A stretch of 64,000 nt of DNA from Hydractinia symbiolongicarpus (Eukaryota; Cnidaria; Hydrozoa; Anthoathecata; Hydractiniidae). Positions 32,597 through 46,400 of this stretch are shown here, piece by piece. The notes beneath the pieces are model-generated. The model worked only from the letters and a program-made list of their open reading frames with translations, searched no databases and was not told where the DNA came from. How positions within the stretch are numbered: the stretch's first letter is position 1; each line of letters starts with the position of its first letter. The position numbers were made by a program, and so were the translations under genes. The stretch spans positions 21,489,501-21,553,500 of the forward strand of contig NC_079881.1 in the NCBI RefSeq assembly GCF_029227915.1, read 5' to 3'.

Positions 32597-33833
32597 ATGT
32601 CGACAAAACTGGCACTAAAAAGTATGCAGTTGCTGACGCAAGAGCAGGCAACAAGTAAAGTAAGAAAACAAGATGCAAACAGAAAAAAGAAAAAGAAGAA
32701 AACTACATCACAATGTATAGGTGGTGTATTTTAGTATTTTGTTTAAAACTGAACTCTCTTTTTATTATAAAAATTATAATCTGCTCTTTTCTCTCCATTA
32801 AAAGGTTTGCAATTTGCGTACAACCGTAATCTTTTAAGTTTTTAGAATGATAATGGCACTCGTTTTGTTACATCTATAGCTGCACTTTTATCATTGGCTT
32901 TGTATTATTTTTATCATAAATACACAAGGCCAATCAAGATTTAACTTTTAAATTATTTTATTGATTAACGTCAATCTTTTTCTTCTGTTATTTTTTAGTT
33001 AACGGCGATGTCTTTCATAAGAATCTGGCCTTCTTAATTGCTCAAGAAAGAAAGAAAGACGCACATCAGAGTAAAGGACTTGTTGATACTGATCTGGTTA
33101 GTAATTTGTACACACATTTTTTTTCAACTTGTAATCATATATCCGTTACACGTTTATATGTATTTTTATGTTTTTTTTTGGCTTATTAAAGCATGTTAAA
33201 GCAATGGTAATACATTTTTGTTTTACTACACCTTTTTAGCCATACGAAAATTTAGCTTAATTTACCGTGTGCTTAATTTAAAAATCAATATTTAATGAGA
33301 AAAGCTGCAAAATTTATTTTTTTAATCAGAGCTGCCACCAAATCAAGAAAATCAGGGGTATTGAATTTGATCAGAGGAAAATTGGGAAATCAGAATTTTT
33401 ATTCTTTATGTATTATATGCTTTTCTAGTTACTAAATCCTAACCATTAAAATAAAGAATAGAACACTACATAAAGCTCAATAAATCATAGAAATTTGTTA
33501 GTTGCCATGAGCCATGAAAAGAAATGATTTTTTTTTCTCTTTGAATCAGGGACAACATTAGTTTTTACTTTTAAATTAAAGATAGAATAAATAACAATGC
33601 AACAATGTGAATGTCGGATGATTTAGATATTACGCCATGTAAAAAGAAATTCTCGGGCGTCGTTATCAAGCCAACAAAAATGCGAAAAAGCAAACACGGA
33701 ACACTACGATCCAGATTTAGACTTCGAAGACACTGGACTTTTCAACGATGATGATGATGATGATGATGATGATTACGACAACAGGAAGGGAAAGAAATCA
33801 ATAAAGCGTGTTACTTTTAAGCGAAAAAAATGA
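32597..33833 (+). CDS. small basic nucleolar-type protein, RPS19BP1/AROS-like
   Basis: Exons 32597-32720, 32999-33096 and 33627-33833 join to 142 residues. The amino terminus MSTKLALKSMQLLTQE resembles the MSxxLxxxxxxLL start of AROS (active regulator of SIRT1, RPS19BP1, 136 residues in human). A Lys run (residues 30-35) follows. The middle NLAFLIAQERKK, and ILRHVKRNSR after the second intron, recall the NLKFL and ILRQNRGRK blocks of that family. The carboxy end has nine Asp in a row, encoded by a GAT repeat, and a basic tail. AROS binds ribosomal protein S19 and SIRT1 and works in small-subunit assembly. The assignment rests on weak block similarity. The ATG lies one base after a TAG acceptor-like site, so a 5' non-coding exon or a trans-spliced leader is possible. 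Confidence 0.6.
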
Positions 33834-34431
33834 GCAAAAACAGATATCCTATAATGCAGAAGGGCAGATATGATGAAGCTTATGAGCTGGCGAGTTGTGT
33901 AATACTTGCTTATAAAAACTGGTGGCGCAAACAACTGTGACTTTCAATTAACTATTCACACAATTGTACGCTGTATTGTACGCGATAGTGATAGATTCCA
34001 TCCTAAGGTCGTAAATGACACCTATCATTTCTGGCGCAAAATCAGTGTAACGGCTTTGTGACCTACTGATCTAGATTATAAACACATATCCTCTGCGCAA
34101 ATCTCTTACACATTCATCATGACCGATCCTATACTCTGTTTCATCAGACCCGCATCCTAAGCTGTTCACATGAAAACCTTTGTATATCTCGAAAAAATAT
34201 CTCAGCAAAAAAGATTTCAGGGTATTCCCACAAGTAGATACGCATATACTTCGAATATAAAACACCGGATTTTTAACTTGTCTAAGTTTACTTGTCCACG
34301 CTTATAGCGGACTTAGGACTTAGGATATTAGGTTTTCTGGTTAGTCCTTTTTAGGTTCCAATGAACTTAATATTTTCTGACGACCCATTTTCCGAAATTC
34401 AAATCCTTTCGCACACGGTGGGGATCTTACG
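33834..34431. other. spacer between the AROS-like gene and the U4 array
   Basis: The single-copy-looking AT-rich sequence ends abruptly at 34431. It shares no visible homology with the 534-bp unit. Confidence 0.45.
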
Positions 34432-34736
34432 TGAGCTCACGAAGACTGCGTCGAATGCAAGAAAAGCGCAAAAATTCTTGTTTGCTCGCTTCCGGATGGA
34501 GAAGAACCCTTTCGTGTAAAGCAGGACACATTATGCATCGCCTCTTTTCAACGCAACTGGTCACTTCCGCAGACGGTGGGCATTCTAGGTGTAAATGGCG
34601 AATCAGTGGTGGAGACAAAGCGCTCGTTGCGGCACTGGCCCTTACTCTCACGACGACAACGGACACTTGTCTTAGTTCGGCTATGAATATGAAAACTGTT
34701 TAAGTGGCACAAGGGAAAGGCGAGATGGGGACCAAA

Positions 34737-34753
34737 ATGCCGTAACCACAAGC
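34737..34753 (+). promoter_or_regulatory. PSE-like element of U4 gene (recurs every 534 bp)
   Basis: ATGCCGTAACCACAAGC lies at -66 to -50 from the U4 start. It resembles the vertebrate proximal sequence element (for example ACCGTAACTTGAAAG in the human U6 gene) in sequence and position, sharing CCGTAAC and the downstream AA. No TATA box follows at -30, as expected for a Pol II snRNA gene. It is identical in every unit, so conservation within the array is not independent evidence. Confidence 0.55.
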
Positions 34754-34802
34754 AATCGATAACGTTAAAGAAGCACGCGATGGTTGCCGCTCTTGTTGGC
34801 TT

Positions 34803-34943
34803 AGCTTTGCGCAGTGGCATTACCATAGCCAATGAGGTTTAACCGAGGCGTGGTGATTGCTAATTGAAAACTTTTCCCAATATCCCGCATGACGGCGTGA
34901 AACATCGCCGGCGTTGCAATATTTGGAGGTTCCCACTGGGACC
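34803..34943 (+). ncRNA. RNU4: U4 spliceosomal snRNA, first of 55 copies
   Basis: U4 pairs with U6, keeps it inactive, and enters the spliceosome in the U4/U6.U5 tri-snRNP. The 5' end AGCTTTGCGCAGTGGCA is the stem II region. The 5' stem-loop holds the kink-turn halves CCAATGAGG and CCGAGGCG that bind the 15.5K/SNU13 protein, closed by ACCA/TGGT where human has AUCG/CGAU (a compensating change). GATTGCTAATTGAAAACTTT then TCCCAATA is the stem I and single-stranded region, nearly identical to human. A central hairpin CGGCG/CGCCG follows, then an Sm site AATATTTGG and a 3' hairpin GGTTCC/GGGACC with loop CACT. Length is about 141 nt, against about 145 in human. Numbering through nucleotide 52 matches human U4. 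The 3' end is set by the hairpin and could differ by a few bases. Confidence 0.96.
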
Positions 34944-34949
34944 ATGCCT

Positions 34950-34958
34950 AAAAATAGA
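34950..34958 (+). terminator. 3'-box-like snRNA processing signal (recurs every 534 bp)
   Basis: AAAAATAGA starts 6 nt after the inferred U4 3' end. It resembles the AAANNNAGA part of the metazoan snRNA 3' box, the Integrator-dependent 3'-end signal, at the usual distance. The GTTT half of the consensus is absent. Confidence 0.45.
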
Positions 34959-37900
34959 AATCTGCTGAGCTCACGAAGACTGCGTCGAATGCAAGAAAAG
35001 CGCAAAAATTCTTGTTTGCTCGCTTCCGGATGGAGAAGAACCCTTTCGTGTAAAGCAGGACACATTATGCATCGCCTCTTTTCAACGCAACTGGTCACTT
35101 CCGCAGACGGTGGGCATTCTAGGTGTAAATGGCGAATCAGTGGTGGAGACAAAGCGCTCGTTGCGGCACTGGCCCTTACTCTCACGACGACAACGGACAC
35201 TTGTCTTAGTTCGGCTATGAATATGAAAACTGTTTAAGTGGCACAAGGGAAAGGCGAGATGGGGACCAAAATGCCGTAACCACAAGCAATCGATAACGTT
35301 AAAGAAGCACGCGATGGTTGCCGCTCTTGTTGGCTTAGCTTTGCGCAGTGGCATTACCATAGCCAATGAGGTTTAACCGAGGCGTGGTGATTGCTAATTG
35401 AAAACTTTTCCCAATATCCCGCATGACGGCGTGAAACATCGCCGGCGTTGCAATATTTGGAGGTTCCCACTGGGACCATGCCTAAAAATAGAAATCTGCT
35501 GAGCTCACGAAGACTGCGTCGAATGCAAGAAAAGCGCAAAAATTCTTGTTTGCTCGCTTCCGGATGGAGAAGAACCCTTTCGTGTAAAGCAGGACACATT
35601 ATGCATCGCCTCTTTTCAACGCAACTGGTCACTTCCGCAGACGGTGGGCATTCTAGGTGTAAATGGCGAATCAGTGGTGGAGACAAAGCGCTCGTTGCGG
35701 CACTGGCCCTTACTCTCACGACGACAACGGACACTTGTCTTAGTTCGGCTATGAATATGAAAACTGTTTAAGTGGCACAAGGGAAAGGCGAGATGGGGAC
35801 CAAAATGCCGTAACCACAAGCAATCGATAACGTTAAAGAAGCACGCGATGGTTGCCGCTCTTGTTGGCTTAGCTTTGCGCAGTGGCATTACCATAGCCAA
35901 TGAGGTTTAACCGAGGCGTGGTGATTGCTAATTGAAAACTTTTCCCAATATCCCGCATGACGGCGTGAAACATCGCCGGCGTTGCAATATTTGGAGGTTC
36001 CCACTGGGACCATGCCTAAAAATAGAAATCTGCTGAGCTCACGAAGACTGCGTCGAATGCAAGAAAAGCGCAAAAATTCTTGTTTGCTCGCTTCCGGATG
36101 GAGAAGAACCCTTTCGTGTAAAGCAGGACACATTATGCATCGCCTCTTTTCAACGCAACTGGTCACTTCCGCAGACGGTGGGCATTCTAGGTGTAAATGG
36201 CGAATCAGTGGTGGAGACAAAGCGCTCGTTGCGGCACTGGCCCTTACTCTCACGACGACAACGGACACTTGTCTTAGTTCGGCTATGAATATGAAAACTG
36301 TTTAAGTGGCACAAGGGAAAGGCGAGATGGGGACCAAAATGCCGTAACCACAAGCAATCGATAACGTTAAAGAAGCACGCGATGGTTGCCGCTCTTGTTG
36401 GCTTAGCTTTGCGCAGTGGCATTACCATAGCCAATGAGGTTTAACCGAGGCGTGGTGATTGCTAATTGAAAACTTTTCCCAATATCCCGCATGACGGCGT
36501 GAAACATCGCCGGCGTTGCAATATTTGGAGGTTCCCACTGGGACCATGCCTAAAAATAGAAATCTGCTGAGCTCACGAAGACTGCGTCGAATGCAAGAAA
36601 AGCGCAAAAATTCTTGTTTGCTCGCTTCCGGATGGAGAAGAACCCTTTCGTGTAAAGCAGGACACATTATGCATCGCCTCTTTTCAACGCAACTGGTCAC
36701 TTCCGCAGACGGTGGGCATTCTAGGTGTAAATGGCGAATCAGTGGTGGAGACAAAGCGCTCGTTGCGGCACTGGCCCTTACTCTCACGACGACAACGGAC
36801 ACTTGTCTTAGTTCGGCTATGAATATGAAAACTGTTTAAGTGGCACAAGGGAAAGGCGAGATGGGGACCAAAATGCCGTAACCACAAGCAATCGATAACG
36901 TTAAAGAAGCACGCGATGGTTGCCGCTCTTGTTGGCTTAGCTTTGCGCAGTGGCATTACCATAGCCAATGAGGTTTAACCGAGGCGTGGTGATTGCTAAT
37001 TGAAAACTTTTCCCAATATCCCGCATGACGGCGTGAAACATCGCCGGCGTTGCAATATTTGGAGGTTCCCACTGGGACCATGCCTAAAAATAGAAATCTG
37101 CTGAGCTCACGAAGACTGCGTCGAATGCAAGAAAAGCGCAAAAATTCTTGTTTGCTCGCTTCCGGATGGAGAAGAACCCTTTCGTGTAAAGCAGGACACA
37201 TTATGCATCGCCTCTTTTCAACGCAACTGGTCACTTCCGCAGACGGTGGGCATTCTAGGTGTAAATGGCGAATCAGTGGTGGAGACAAAGCGCTCGTTGC
37301 GGCACTGGCCCTTACTCTCACGACGACAACGGACACTTGTCTTAGTTCGGCTATGAATATGAAAACTGTTTAAGTGGCACAAGGGAAAGGCGAGATGGGG
37401 ACCAAAATGCCGTAACCACAAGCAATCGATAACGTTAAAGAAGCACGCGATGGTTGCCGCTCTTGTTGGCTTAGCTTTGCGCAGTGGCATTACCATAGCC
37501 AATGAGGTTTAACCGAGGCGTGGTGATTGCTAATTGAAAACTTTTCCCAATATCCCGCATGACGGCGTGAAACATCGCCGGCGTTGCAATATTTGGAGGT
37601 TCCCACTGGGACCATGCCTAAAAATAGAAATCTGCTGAGCTCACGAAGACTGCGTCGAATGCAAGAAAAGCGCAAAAATTCTTGTTTGCTCGCTTCCGGA
37701 TGGAGAAGAACCCTTTCGTGTAAAGCAGGACACATTATGCATCGCCTCTTTTCAACGCAACTGGTCACTTCCGCAGACGGTGGGCATTCTAGGTGTAAAT
37801 GGCGAATCAGTGGTGGAGACAAAGCGCTCGTTGCGGCACTGGCCCTTACTCTCACGACGACAACGGACACTTGTCTTAGTTCGGCTATGAATATGAAAAC

Positions 37901-40900
37901 TGTTTAAGTGGCACAAGGGAAAGGCGAGATGGGGACCAAAATGCCGTAACCACAAGCAATCGATAACGTTAAAGAAGCACGCGATGGTTGCCGCTCTTGT
38001 TGGCTTAGCTTTGCGCAGTGGCATTACCATAGCCAATGAGGTTTAACCGAGGCGTGGTGATTGCTAATTGAAAACTTTTCCCAATATCCCGCATGACGGC
38101 GTGAAACATCGCCGGCGTTGCAATATTTGGAGGTTCCCACTGGGACCATGCCTAAAAATAGAAATCTGCTGAGCTCACGAAGACTGCGTCGAATGCAAGA
38201 AAAGCGCAAAAATTCTTGTTTGCTCGCTTCCGGATGGAGAAGAACCCTTTCGTGTAAAGCAGGACACATTATGCATCGCCTCTTTTCAACGCAACTGGTC
38301 ACTTCCGCAGACGGTGGGCATTCTAGGTGTAAATGGCGAATCAGTGGTGGAGACAAAGCGCTCGTTGCGGCACTGGCCCTTACTCTCACGACGACAACGG
38401 ACACTTGTCTTAGTTCGGCTATGAATATGAAAACTGTTTAAGTGGCACAAGGGAAAGGCGAGATGGGGACCAAAATGCCGTAACCACAAGCAATCGATAA
38501 CGTTAAAGAAGCACGCGATGGTTGCCGCTCTTGTTGGCTTAGCTTTGCGCAGTGGCATTACCATAGCCAATGAGGTTTAACCGAGGCGTGGTGATTGCTA
38601 ATTGAAAACTTTTCCCAATATCCCGCATGACGGCGTGAAACATCGCCGGCGTTGCAATATTTGGAGGTTCCCACTGGGACCATGCCTAAAAATAGAAATC
38701 TGCTGAGCTCACGAAGACTGCGTCGAATGCAAGAAAAGCGCAAAAATTCTTGTTTGCTCGCTTCCGGATGGAGAAGAACCCTTTCGTGTAAAGCAGGACA
38801 CATTATGCATCGCCTCTTTTCAACGCAACTGGTCACTTCCGCAGACGGTGGGCATTCTAGGTGTAAATGGCGAATCAGTGGTGGAGACAAAGCGCTCGTT
38901 GCGGCACTGGCCCTTACTCTCACGACGACAACGGACACTTGTCTTAGTTCGGCTATGAATATGAAAACTGTTTAAGTGGCACAAGGGAAAGGCGAGATGG
39001 GGACCAAAATGCCGTAACCACAAGCAATCGATAACGTTAAAGAAGCACGCGATGGTTGCCGCTCTTGTTGGCTTAGCTTTGCGCAGTGGCATTACCATAG
39101 CCAATGAGGTTTAACCGAGGCGTGGTGATTGCTAATTGAAAACTTTTCCCAATATCCCGCATGACGGCGTGAAACATCGCCGGCGTTGCAATATTTGGAG
39201 GTTCCCACTGGGACCATGCCTAAAAATAGAAATCTGCTGAGCTCACGAAGACTGCGTCGAATGCAAGAAAAGCGCAAAAATTCTTGTTTGCTCGCTTCCG
39301 GATGGAGAAGAACCCTTTCGTGTAAAGCAGGACACATTATGCATCGCCTCTTTTCAACGCAACTGGTCACTTCCGCAGACGGTGGGCATTCTAGGTGTAA
39401 ATGGCGAATCAGTGGTGGAGACAAAGCGCTCGTTGCGGCACTGGCCCTTACTCTCACGACGACAACGGACACTTGTCTTAGTTCGGCTATGAATATGAAA
39501 ACTGTTTAAGTGGCACAAGGGAAAGGCGAGATGGGGACCAAAATGCCGTAACCACAAGCAATCGATAACGTTAAAGAAGCACGCGATGGTTGCCGCTCTT
39601 GTTGGCTTAGCTTTGCGCAGTGGCATTACCATAGCCAATGAGGTTTAACCGAGGCGTGGTGATTGCTAATTGAAAACTTTTCCCAATATCCCGCATGACG
39701 GCGTGAAACATCGCCGGCGTTGCAATATTTGGAGGTTCCCACTGGGACCATGCCTAAAAATAGAAATCTGCTGAGCTCACGAAGACTGCGTCGAATGCAA
39801 GAAAAGCGCAAAAATTCTTGTTTGCTCGCTTCCGGATGGAGAAGAACCCTTTCGTGTAAAGCAGGACACATTATGCATCGCCTCTTTTCAACGCAACTGG
39901 TCACTTCCGCAGACGGTGGGCATTCTAGGTGTAAATGGCGAATCAGTGGTGGAGACAAAGCGCTCGTTGCGGCACTGGCCCTTACTCTCACGACGACAAC
40001 GGACACTTGTCTTAGTTCGGCTATGAATATGAAAACTGTTTAAGTGGCACAAGGGAAAGGCGAGATGGGGACCAAAATGCCGTAACCACAAGCAATCGAT
40101 AACGTTAAAGAAGCACGCGATGGTTGCCGCTCTTGTTGGCTTAGCTTTGCGCAGTGGCATTACCATAGCCAATGAGGTTTAACCGAGGCGTGGTGATTGC
40201 TAATTGAAAACTTTTCCCAATATCCCGCATGACGGCGTGAAACATCGCCGGCGTTGCAATATTTGGAGGTTCCCACTGGGACCATGCCTAAAAATAGAAA
40301 TCTGCTGAGCTCACGAAGACTGCGTCGAATGCAAGAAAAGCGCAAAAATTCTTGTTTGCTCGCTTCCGGATGGAGAAGAACCCTTTCGTGTAAAGCAGGA
40401 CACATTATGCATCGCCTCTTTTCAACGCAACTGGTCACTTCCGCAGACGGTGGGCATTCTAGGTGTAAATGGCGAATCAGTGGTGGAGACAAAGCGCTCG
40501 TTGCGGCACTGGCCCTTACTCTCACGACGACAACGGACACTTGTCTTAGTTCGGCTATGAATATGAAAACTGTTTAAGTGGCACAAGGGAAAGGCGAGAT
40601 GGGGACCAAAATGCCGTAACCACAAGCAATCGATAACGTTAAAGAAGCACGCGATGGTTGCCGCTCTTGTTGGCTTAGCTTTGCGCAGTGGCATTACCAT
40701 AGCCAATGAGGTTTAACCGAGGCGTGGTGATTGCTAATTGAAAACTTTTCCCAATATCCCGCATGACGGCGTGAAACATCGCCGGCGTTGCAATATTTGG
40801 AGGTTCCCACTGGGACCATGCCTAAAAATAGAAATCTGCTGAGCTCACGAAGACTGCGTCGAATGCAAGAAAAGCGCAAAAATTCTTGTTTGCTCGCTTC

Positions 40901-43346
40901 CGGATGGAGAAGAACCCTTTCGTGTAAAGCAGGACACATTATGCATCGCCTCTTTTCAACGCAACTGGTCACTTCCGCAGACGGTGGGCATTCTAGGTGT
41001 AAATGGCGAATCAGTGGTGGAGACAAAGCGCTCGTTGCGGCACTGGCCCTTACTCTCACGACGACAACGGACACTTGTCTTAGTTCGGCTATGAATATGA
41101 AAACTGTTTAAGTGGCACAAGGGAAAGGCGAGATGGGGACCAAAATGCCGTAACCACAAGCAATCGATAACGTTAAAGAAGCACGCGATGGTTGCCGCTC
41201 TTGTTGGCTTAGCTTTGCGCAGTGGCATTACCATAGCCAATGAGGTTTAACCGAGGCGTGGTGATTGCTAATTGAAAACTTTTCCCAATATCCCGCATGA
41301 CGGCGTGAAACATCGCCGGCGTTGCAATATTTGGAGGTTCCCACTGGGACCATGCCTAAAAATAGAAATCTGCTGAGCTCACGAAGACTGCGTCGAATGC
41401 AAGAAAAGCGCAAAAATTCTTGTTTGCTCGCTTCCGGATGGAGAAGAACCCTTTCGTGTAAAGCAGGACACATTATGCATCGCCTCTTTTCAACGCAACT
41501 GGTCACTTCCGCAGACGGTGGGCATTCTAGGTGTAAATGGCGAATCAGTGGTGGAGACAAAGCGCTCGTTGCGGCACTGGCCCTTACTCTCACGACGACA
41601 ACGGACACTTGTCTTAGTTCGGCTATGAATATGAAAACTGTTTAAGTGGCACAAGGGAAAGGCGAGATGGGGACCAAAATGCCGTAACCACAAGCAATCG
41701 ATAACGTTAAAGAAGCACGCGATGGTTGCCGCTCTTGTTGGCTTAGCTTTGCGCAGTGGCATTACCATAGCCAATGAGGTTTAACCGAGGCGTGGTGATT
41801 GCTAATTGAAAACTTTTCCCAATATCCCGCATGACGGCGTGAAACATCGCCGGCGTTGCAATATTTGGAGGTTCCCACTGGGACCATGCCTAAAAATAGA
41901 AATCTGCTGAGCTCACGAAGACTGCGTCGAATGCAAGAAAAGCGCAAAAATTCTTGTTTGCTCGCTTCCGGATGGAGAAGAACCCTTTCGTGTAAAGCAG
42001 GACACATTATGCATCGCCTCTTTTCAACGCAACTGGTCACTTCCGCAGACGGTGGGCATTCTAGGTGTAAATGGCGAATCAGTGGTGGAGACAAAGCGCT
42101 CGTTGCGGCACTGGCCCTTACTCTCACGACGACAACGGACACTTGTCTTAGTTCGGCTATGAATATGAAAACTGTTTAAGTGGCACAAGGGAAAGGCGAG
42201 ATGGGGACCAAAATGCCGTAACCACAAGCAATCGATAACGTTAAAGAAGCACGCGATGGTTGCCGCTCTTGTTGGCTTAGCTTTGCGCAGTGGCATTACC
42301 ATAGCCAATGAGGTTTAACCGAGGCGTGGTGATTGCTAATTGAAAACTTTTCCCAATATCCCGCATGACGGCGTGAAACATCGCCGGCGTTGCAATATTT
42401 GGAGGTTCCCACTGGGACCATGCCTAAAAATAGAAATCTGCTGAGCTCACGAAGACTGCGTCGAATGCAAGAAAAGCGCAAAAATTCTTGTTTGCTCGCT
42501 TCCGGATGGAGAAGAACCCTTTCGTGTAAAGCAGGACACATTATGCATCGCCTCTTTTCAACGCAACTGGTCACTTCCGCAGACGGTGGGCATTCTAGGT
42601 GTAAATGGCGAATCAGTGGTGGAGACAAAGCGCTCGTTGCGGCACTGGCCCTTACTCTCACGACGACAACGGACACTTGTCTTAGTTCGGCTATGAATAT
42701 GAAAACTGTTTAAGTGGCACAAGGGAAAGGCGAGATGGGGACCAAAATGCCGTAACCACAAGCAATCGATAACGTTAAAGAAGCACGCGATGGTTGCCGC
42801 TCTTGTTGGCTTAGCTTTGCGCAGTGGCATTACCATAGCCAATGAGGTTTAACCGAGGCGTGGTGATTGCTAATTGAAAACTTTTCCCAATATCCCGCAT
42901 GACGGCGTGAAACATCGCCGGCGTTGCAATATTTGGAGGTTCCCACTGGGACCATGCCTAAAAATAGAAATCTGCTGAGCTCACGAAGACTGCGTCGAAT
43001 GCAAGAAAAGCGCAAAAATTCTTGTTTGCTCGCTTCCGGATGGAGAAGAACCCTTTCGTGTAAAGCAGGACACATTATGCATCGCCTCTTTTCAACGCAA
43101 CTGGTCACTTCCGCAGACGGTGGGCATTCTAGGTGTAAATGGCGAATCAGTGGTGGAGACAAAGCGCTCGTTGCGGCACTGGCCCTTACTCTCACGACGA
43201 CAACGGACACTTGTCTTAGTTCGGCTATGAATATGAAAACTGTTTAAGTGGCACAAGGGAAAGGCGAGATGGGGACCAAAATGCCGTAACCACAAGCAAT
43301 CGATAACGTTAAAGAAGCACGCGATGGTTGCCGCTCTTGTTGGCTT

Positions 43347-43487
43347 AGCTTTGCGCAGTGGCATTACCATAGCCAATGAGGTTTAACCGACGCGTGGTGA
43401 TTGCTAATTGAAAACTTTTCCCAATATCCCGCATGACGGCGTGAAACATCGCCGGCGTTGCAATATTTGGAGGTTCCCACTGGGACC
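43347..43487 (+). ncRNA. RNU4: U4 snRNA, 17th copy, G45C kink-turn variant
   Basis: It is identical to the other copies except at 43391, where U4 nucleotide 45 is C instead of G (CCGACGCG). In human U4, nucleotide 45 pairs with C28 next to the two sheared G-A pairs of the kink-turn. The change would put C opposite C there and should weaken 15.5K/SNU13 binding. This copy may be a hypomorph or pseudogene within the array. Confidence 0.9.
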
Positions 43488-46400
43488 ATGCCTAAAAATA
43501 GAAATCTGCTGAGCTCACGAAGACTGCGTCGAATGCAAGAAAAGCGCAAAAATTCTTGTTTGCTCGCTTCCGGATGGAGAAGAACCCTTTCGTGTAAAGC
43601 AGGACACATTATGCATCGCCTCTTTTCAACGCAACTGGTCACTTCCGCAGACGGTGGGCATTCTAGGTGTAAATGGCGAATCAGTGGTGGAGACAAAGCG
43701 CTCGTTGCGGCACTGGCCCTTACTCTCACGACGACAACGGACACTTGTCTTAGTTCGGCTATGAATATGAAAACTGTTTAAGTGGCACAAGGGAAAGGCG
43801 AGATGGGGACCAAAATGCCGTAACCACAAGCAATCGATAACGTTAAAGAAGCACGCGATGGTTGCCGCTCTTGTTGGCTTAGCTTTGCGCAGTGGCATTA
43901 CCATAGCCAATGAGGTTTAACCGAGGCGTGGTGATTGCTAATTGAAAACTTTTCCCAATATCCCGCATGACGGCGTGAAACATCGCCGGCGTTGCAATAT
44001 TTGGAGGTTCCCACTGGGACCATGCCTAAAAATAGAAATCTGCTGAGCTCACGAAGACTGCGTCGAATGCAAGAAAAGCGCAAAAATTCTTGTTTGCTCG
44101 CTTCCGGATGGAGAAGAACCCTTTCGTGTAAAGCAGGACACATTATGCATCGCCTCTTTTCAACGCAACTGGTCACTTCCGCAGACGGTGGGCATTCTAG
44201 GTGTAAATGGCGAATCAGTGGTGGAGACAAAGCGCTCGTTGCGGCACTGGCCCTTACTCTCACGACGACAACGGACACTTGTCTTAGTTCGGCTATGAAT
44301 ATGAAAACTGTTTAAGTGGCACAAGGGAAAGGCGAGATGGGGACCAAAATGCCGTAACCACAAGCAATCGATAACGTTAAAGAAGCACGCGATGGTTGCC
44401 GCTCTTGTTGGCTTAGCTTTGCGCAGTGGCATTACCATAGCCAATGAGGTTTAACCGAGGCGTGGTGATTGCTAATTGAAAACTTTTCCCAATATCCCGC
44501 ATGACGGCGTGAAACATCGCCGGCGTTGCAATATTTGGAGGTTCCCACTGGGACCATGCCTAAAAATAGAAATCTGCTGAGCTCACGAAGACTGCGTCGA
44601 ATGCAAGAAAAGCGCAAAAATTCTTGTTTGCTCGCTTCCGGATGGAGAAGAACCCTTTCGTGTAAAGCAGGACACATTATGCATCGCCTCTTTTCAACGC
44701 AACTGGTCACTTCCGCAGACGGTGGGCATTCTAGGTGTAAATGGCGAATCAGTGGTGGAGACAAAGCGCTCGTTGCGGCACTGGCCCTTACTCTCACGAC
44801 GACAACGGACACTTGTCTTAGTTCGGCTATGAATATGAAAACTGTTTAAGTGGCACAAGGGAAAGGCGAGATGGGGACCAAAATGCCGTAACCACAAGCA
44901 ATCGATAACGTTAAAGAAGCACGCGATGGTTGCCGCTCTTGTTGGCTTAGCTTTGCGCAGTGGCATTACCATAGCCAATGAGGTTTAACCGAGGCGTGGT
45001 GATTGCTAATTGAAAACTTTTCCCAATATCCCGCATGACGGCGTGAAACATCGCCGGCGTTGCAATATTTGGAGGTTCCCACTGGGACCATGCCTAAAAA
45101 TAGAAATCTGCTGAGCTCACGAAGACTGCGTCGAATGCAAGAAAAGCGCAAAAATTCTTGTTTGCTCGCTTCCGGATGGAGAAGAACCCTTTCGTGTAAA
45201 GCAGGACACATTATGCATCGCCTCTTTTCAACGCAACTGGTCACTTCCGCAGACGGTGGGCATTCTAGGTGTAAATGGCGAATCAGTGGTGGAGACAAAG
45301 CGCTCGTTGCGGCACTGGCCCTTACTCTCACGACGACAACGGACACTTGTCTTAGTTCGGCTATGAATATGAAAACTGTTTAAGTGGCACAAGGGAAAGG
45401 CGAGATGGGGACCAAAATGCCGTAACCACAAGCAATCGATAACGTTAAAGAAGCACGCGATGGTTGCCGCTCTTGTTGGCTTAGCTTTGCGCAGTGGCAT
45501 TACCATAGCCAATGAGGTTTAACCGAGGCGTGGTGATTGCTAATTGAAAACTTTTCCCAATATCCCGCATGACGGCGTGAAACATCGCCGGCGTTGCAAT
45601 ATTTGGAGGTTCCCACTGGGACCATGCCTAAAAATAGAAATCTGCTGAGCTCACGAAGACTGCGTCGAATGCAAGAAAAGCGCAAAAATTCTTGTTTGCT
45701 CGCTTCCGGATGGAGAAGAACCCTTTCGTGTAAAGCAGGACACATTATGCATCGCCTCTTTTCAACGCAACTGGTCACTTCCGCAGACGGTGGGCATTCT
45801 AGGTGTAAATGGCGAATCAGTGGTGGAGACAAAGCGCTCGTTGCGGCACTGGCCCTTACTCTCACGACGACAACGGACACTTGTCTTAGTTCGGCTATGA
45901 ATATGAAAACTGTTTAAGTGGCACAAGGGAAAGGCGAGATGGGGACCAAAATGCCGTAACCACAAGCAATCGATAACGTTAAAGAAGCACGCGATGGTTG
46001 CCGCTCTTGTTGGCTTAGCTTTGCGCAGTGGCATTACCATAGCCAATGAGGTTTAACCGAGGCGTGGTGATTGCTAATTGAAAACTTTTCCCAATATCCC
46101 GCATGACGGCGTGAAACATCGCCGGCGTTGCAATATTTGGAGGTTCCCACTGGGACCATGCCTAAAAATAGAAATCTGCTGAGCTCACGAAGACTGCGTC
46201 GAATGCAAGAAAAGCGCAAAAATTCTTGTTTGCTCGCTTCCGGATGGAGAAGAACCCTTTTGTGTAAAGCAGGACACATTATGCATCGCCTCTTTTCAAC
46301 GCAACTGGTCACTTCCGCAGACGGTGGGCATTCTAGGTGTAAATGGCGAATCAGTGGTGGAGACAAAGCGCTCGTTGCGGCACTGGCCCTTACTCTCACG

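Noticed and set aside
33751-33774. GAT simple repeat as a non-coding microsatellite
   Set aside because: It is in frame in the last exon of the AROS-like gene and encodes an Asp run.
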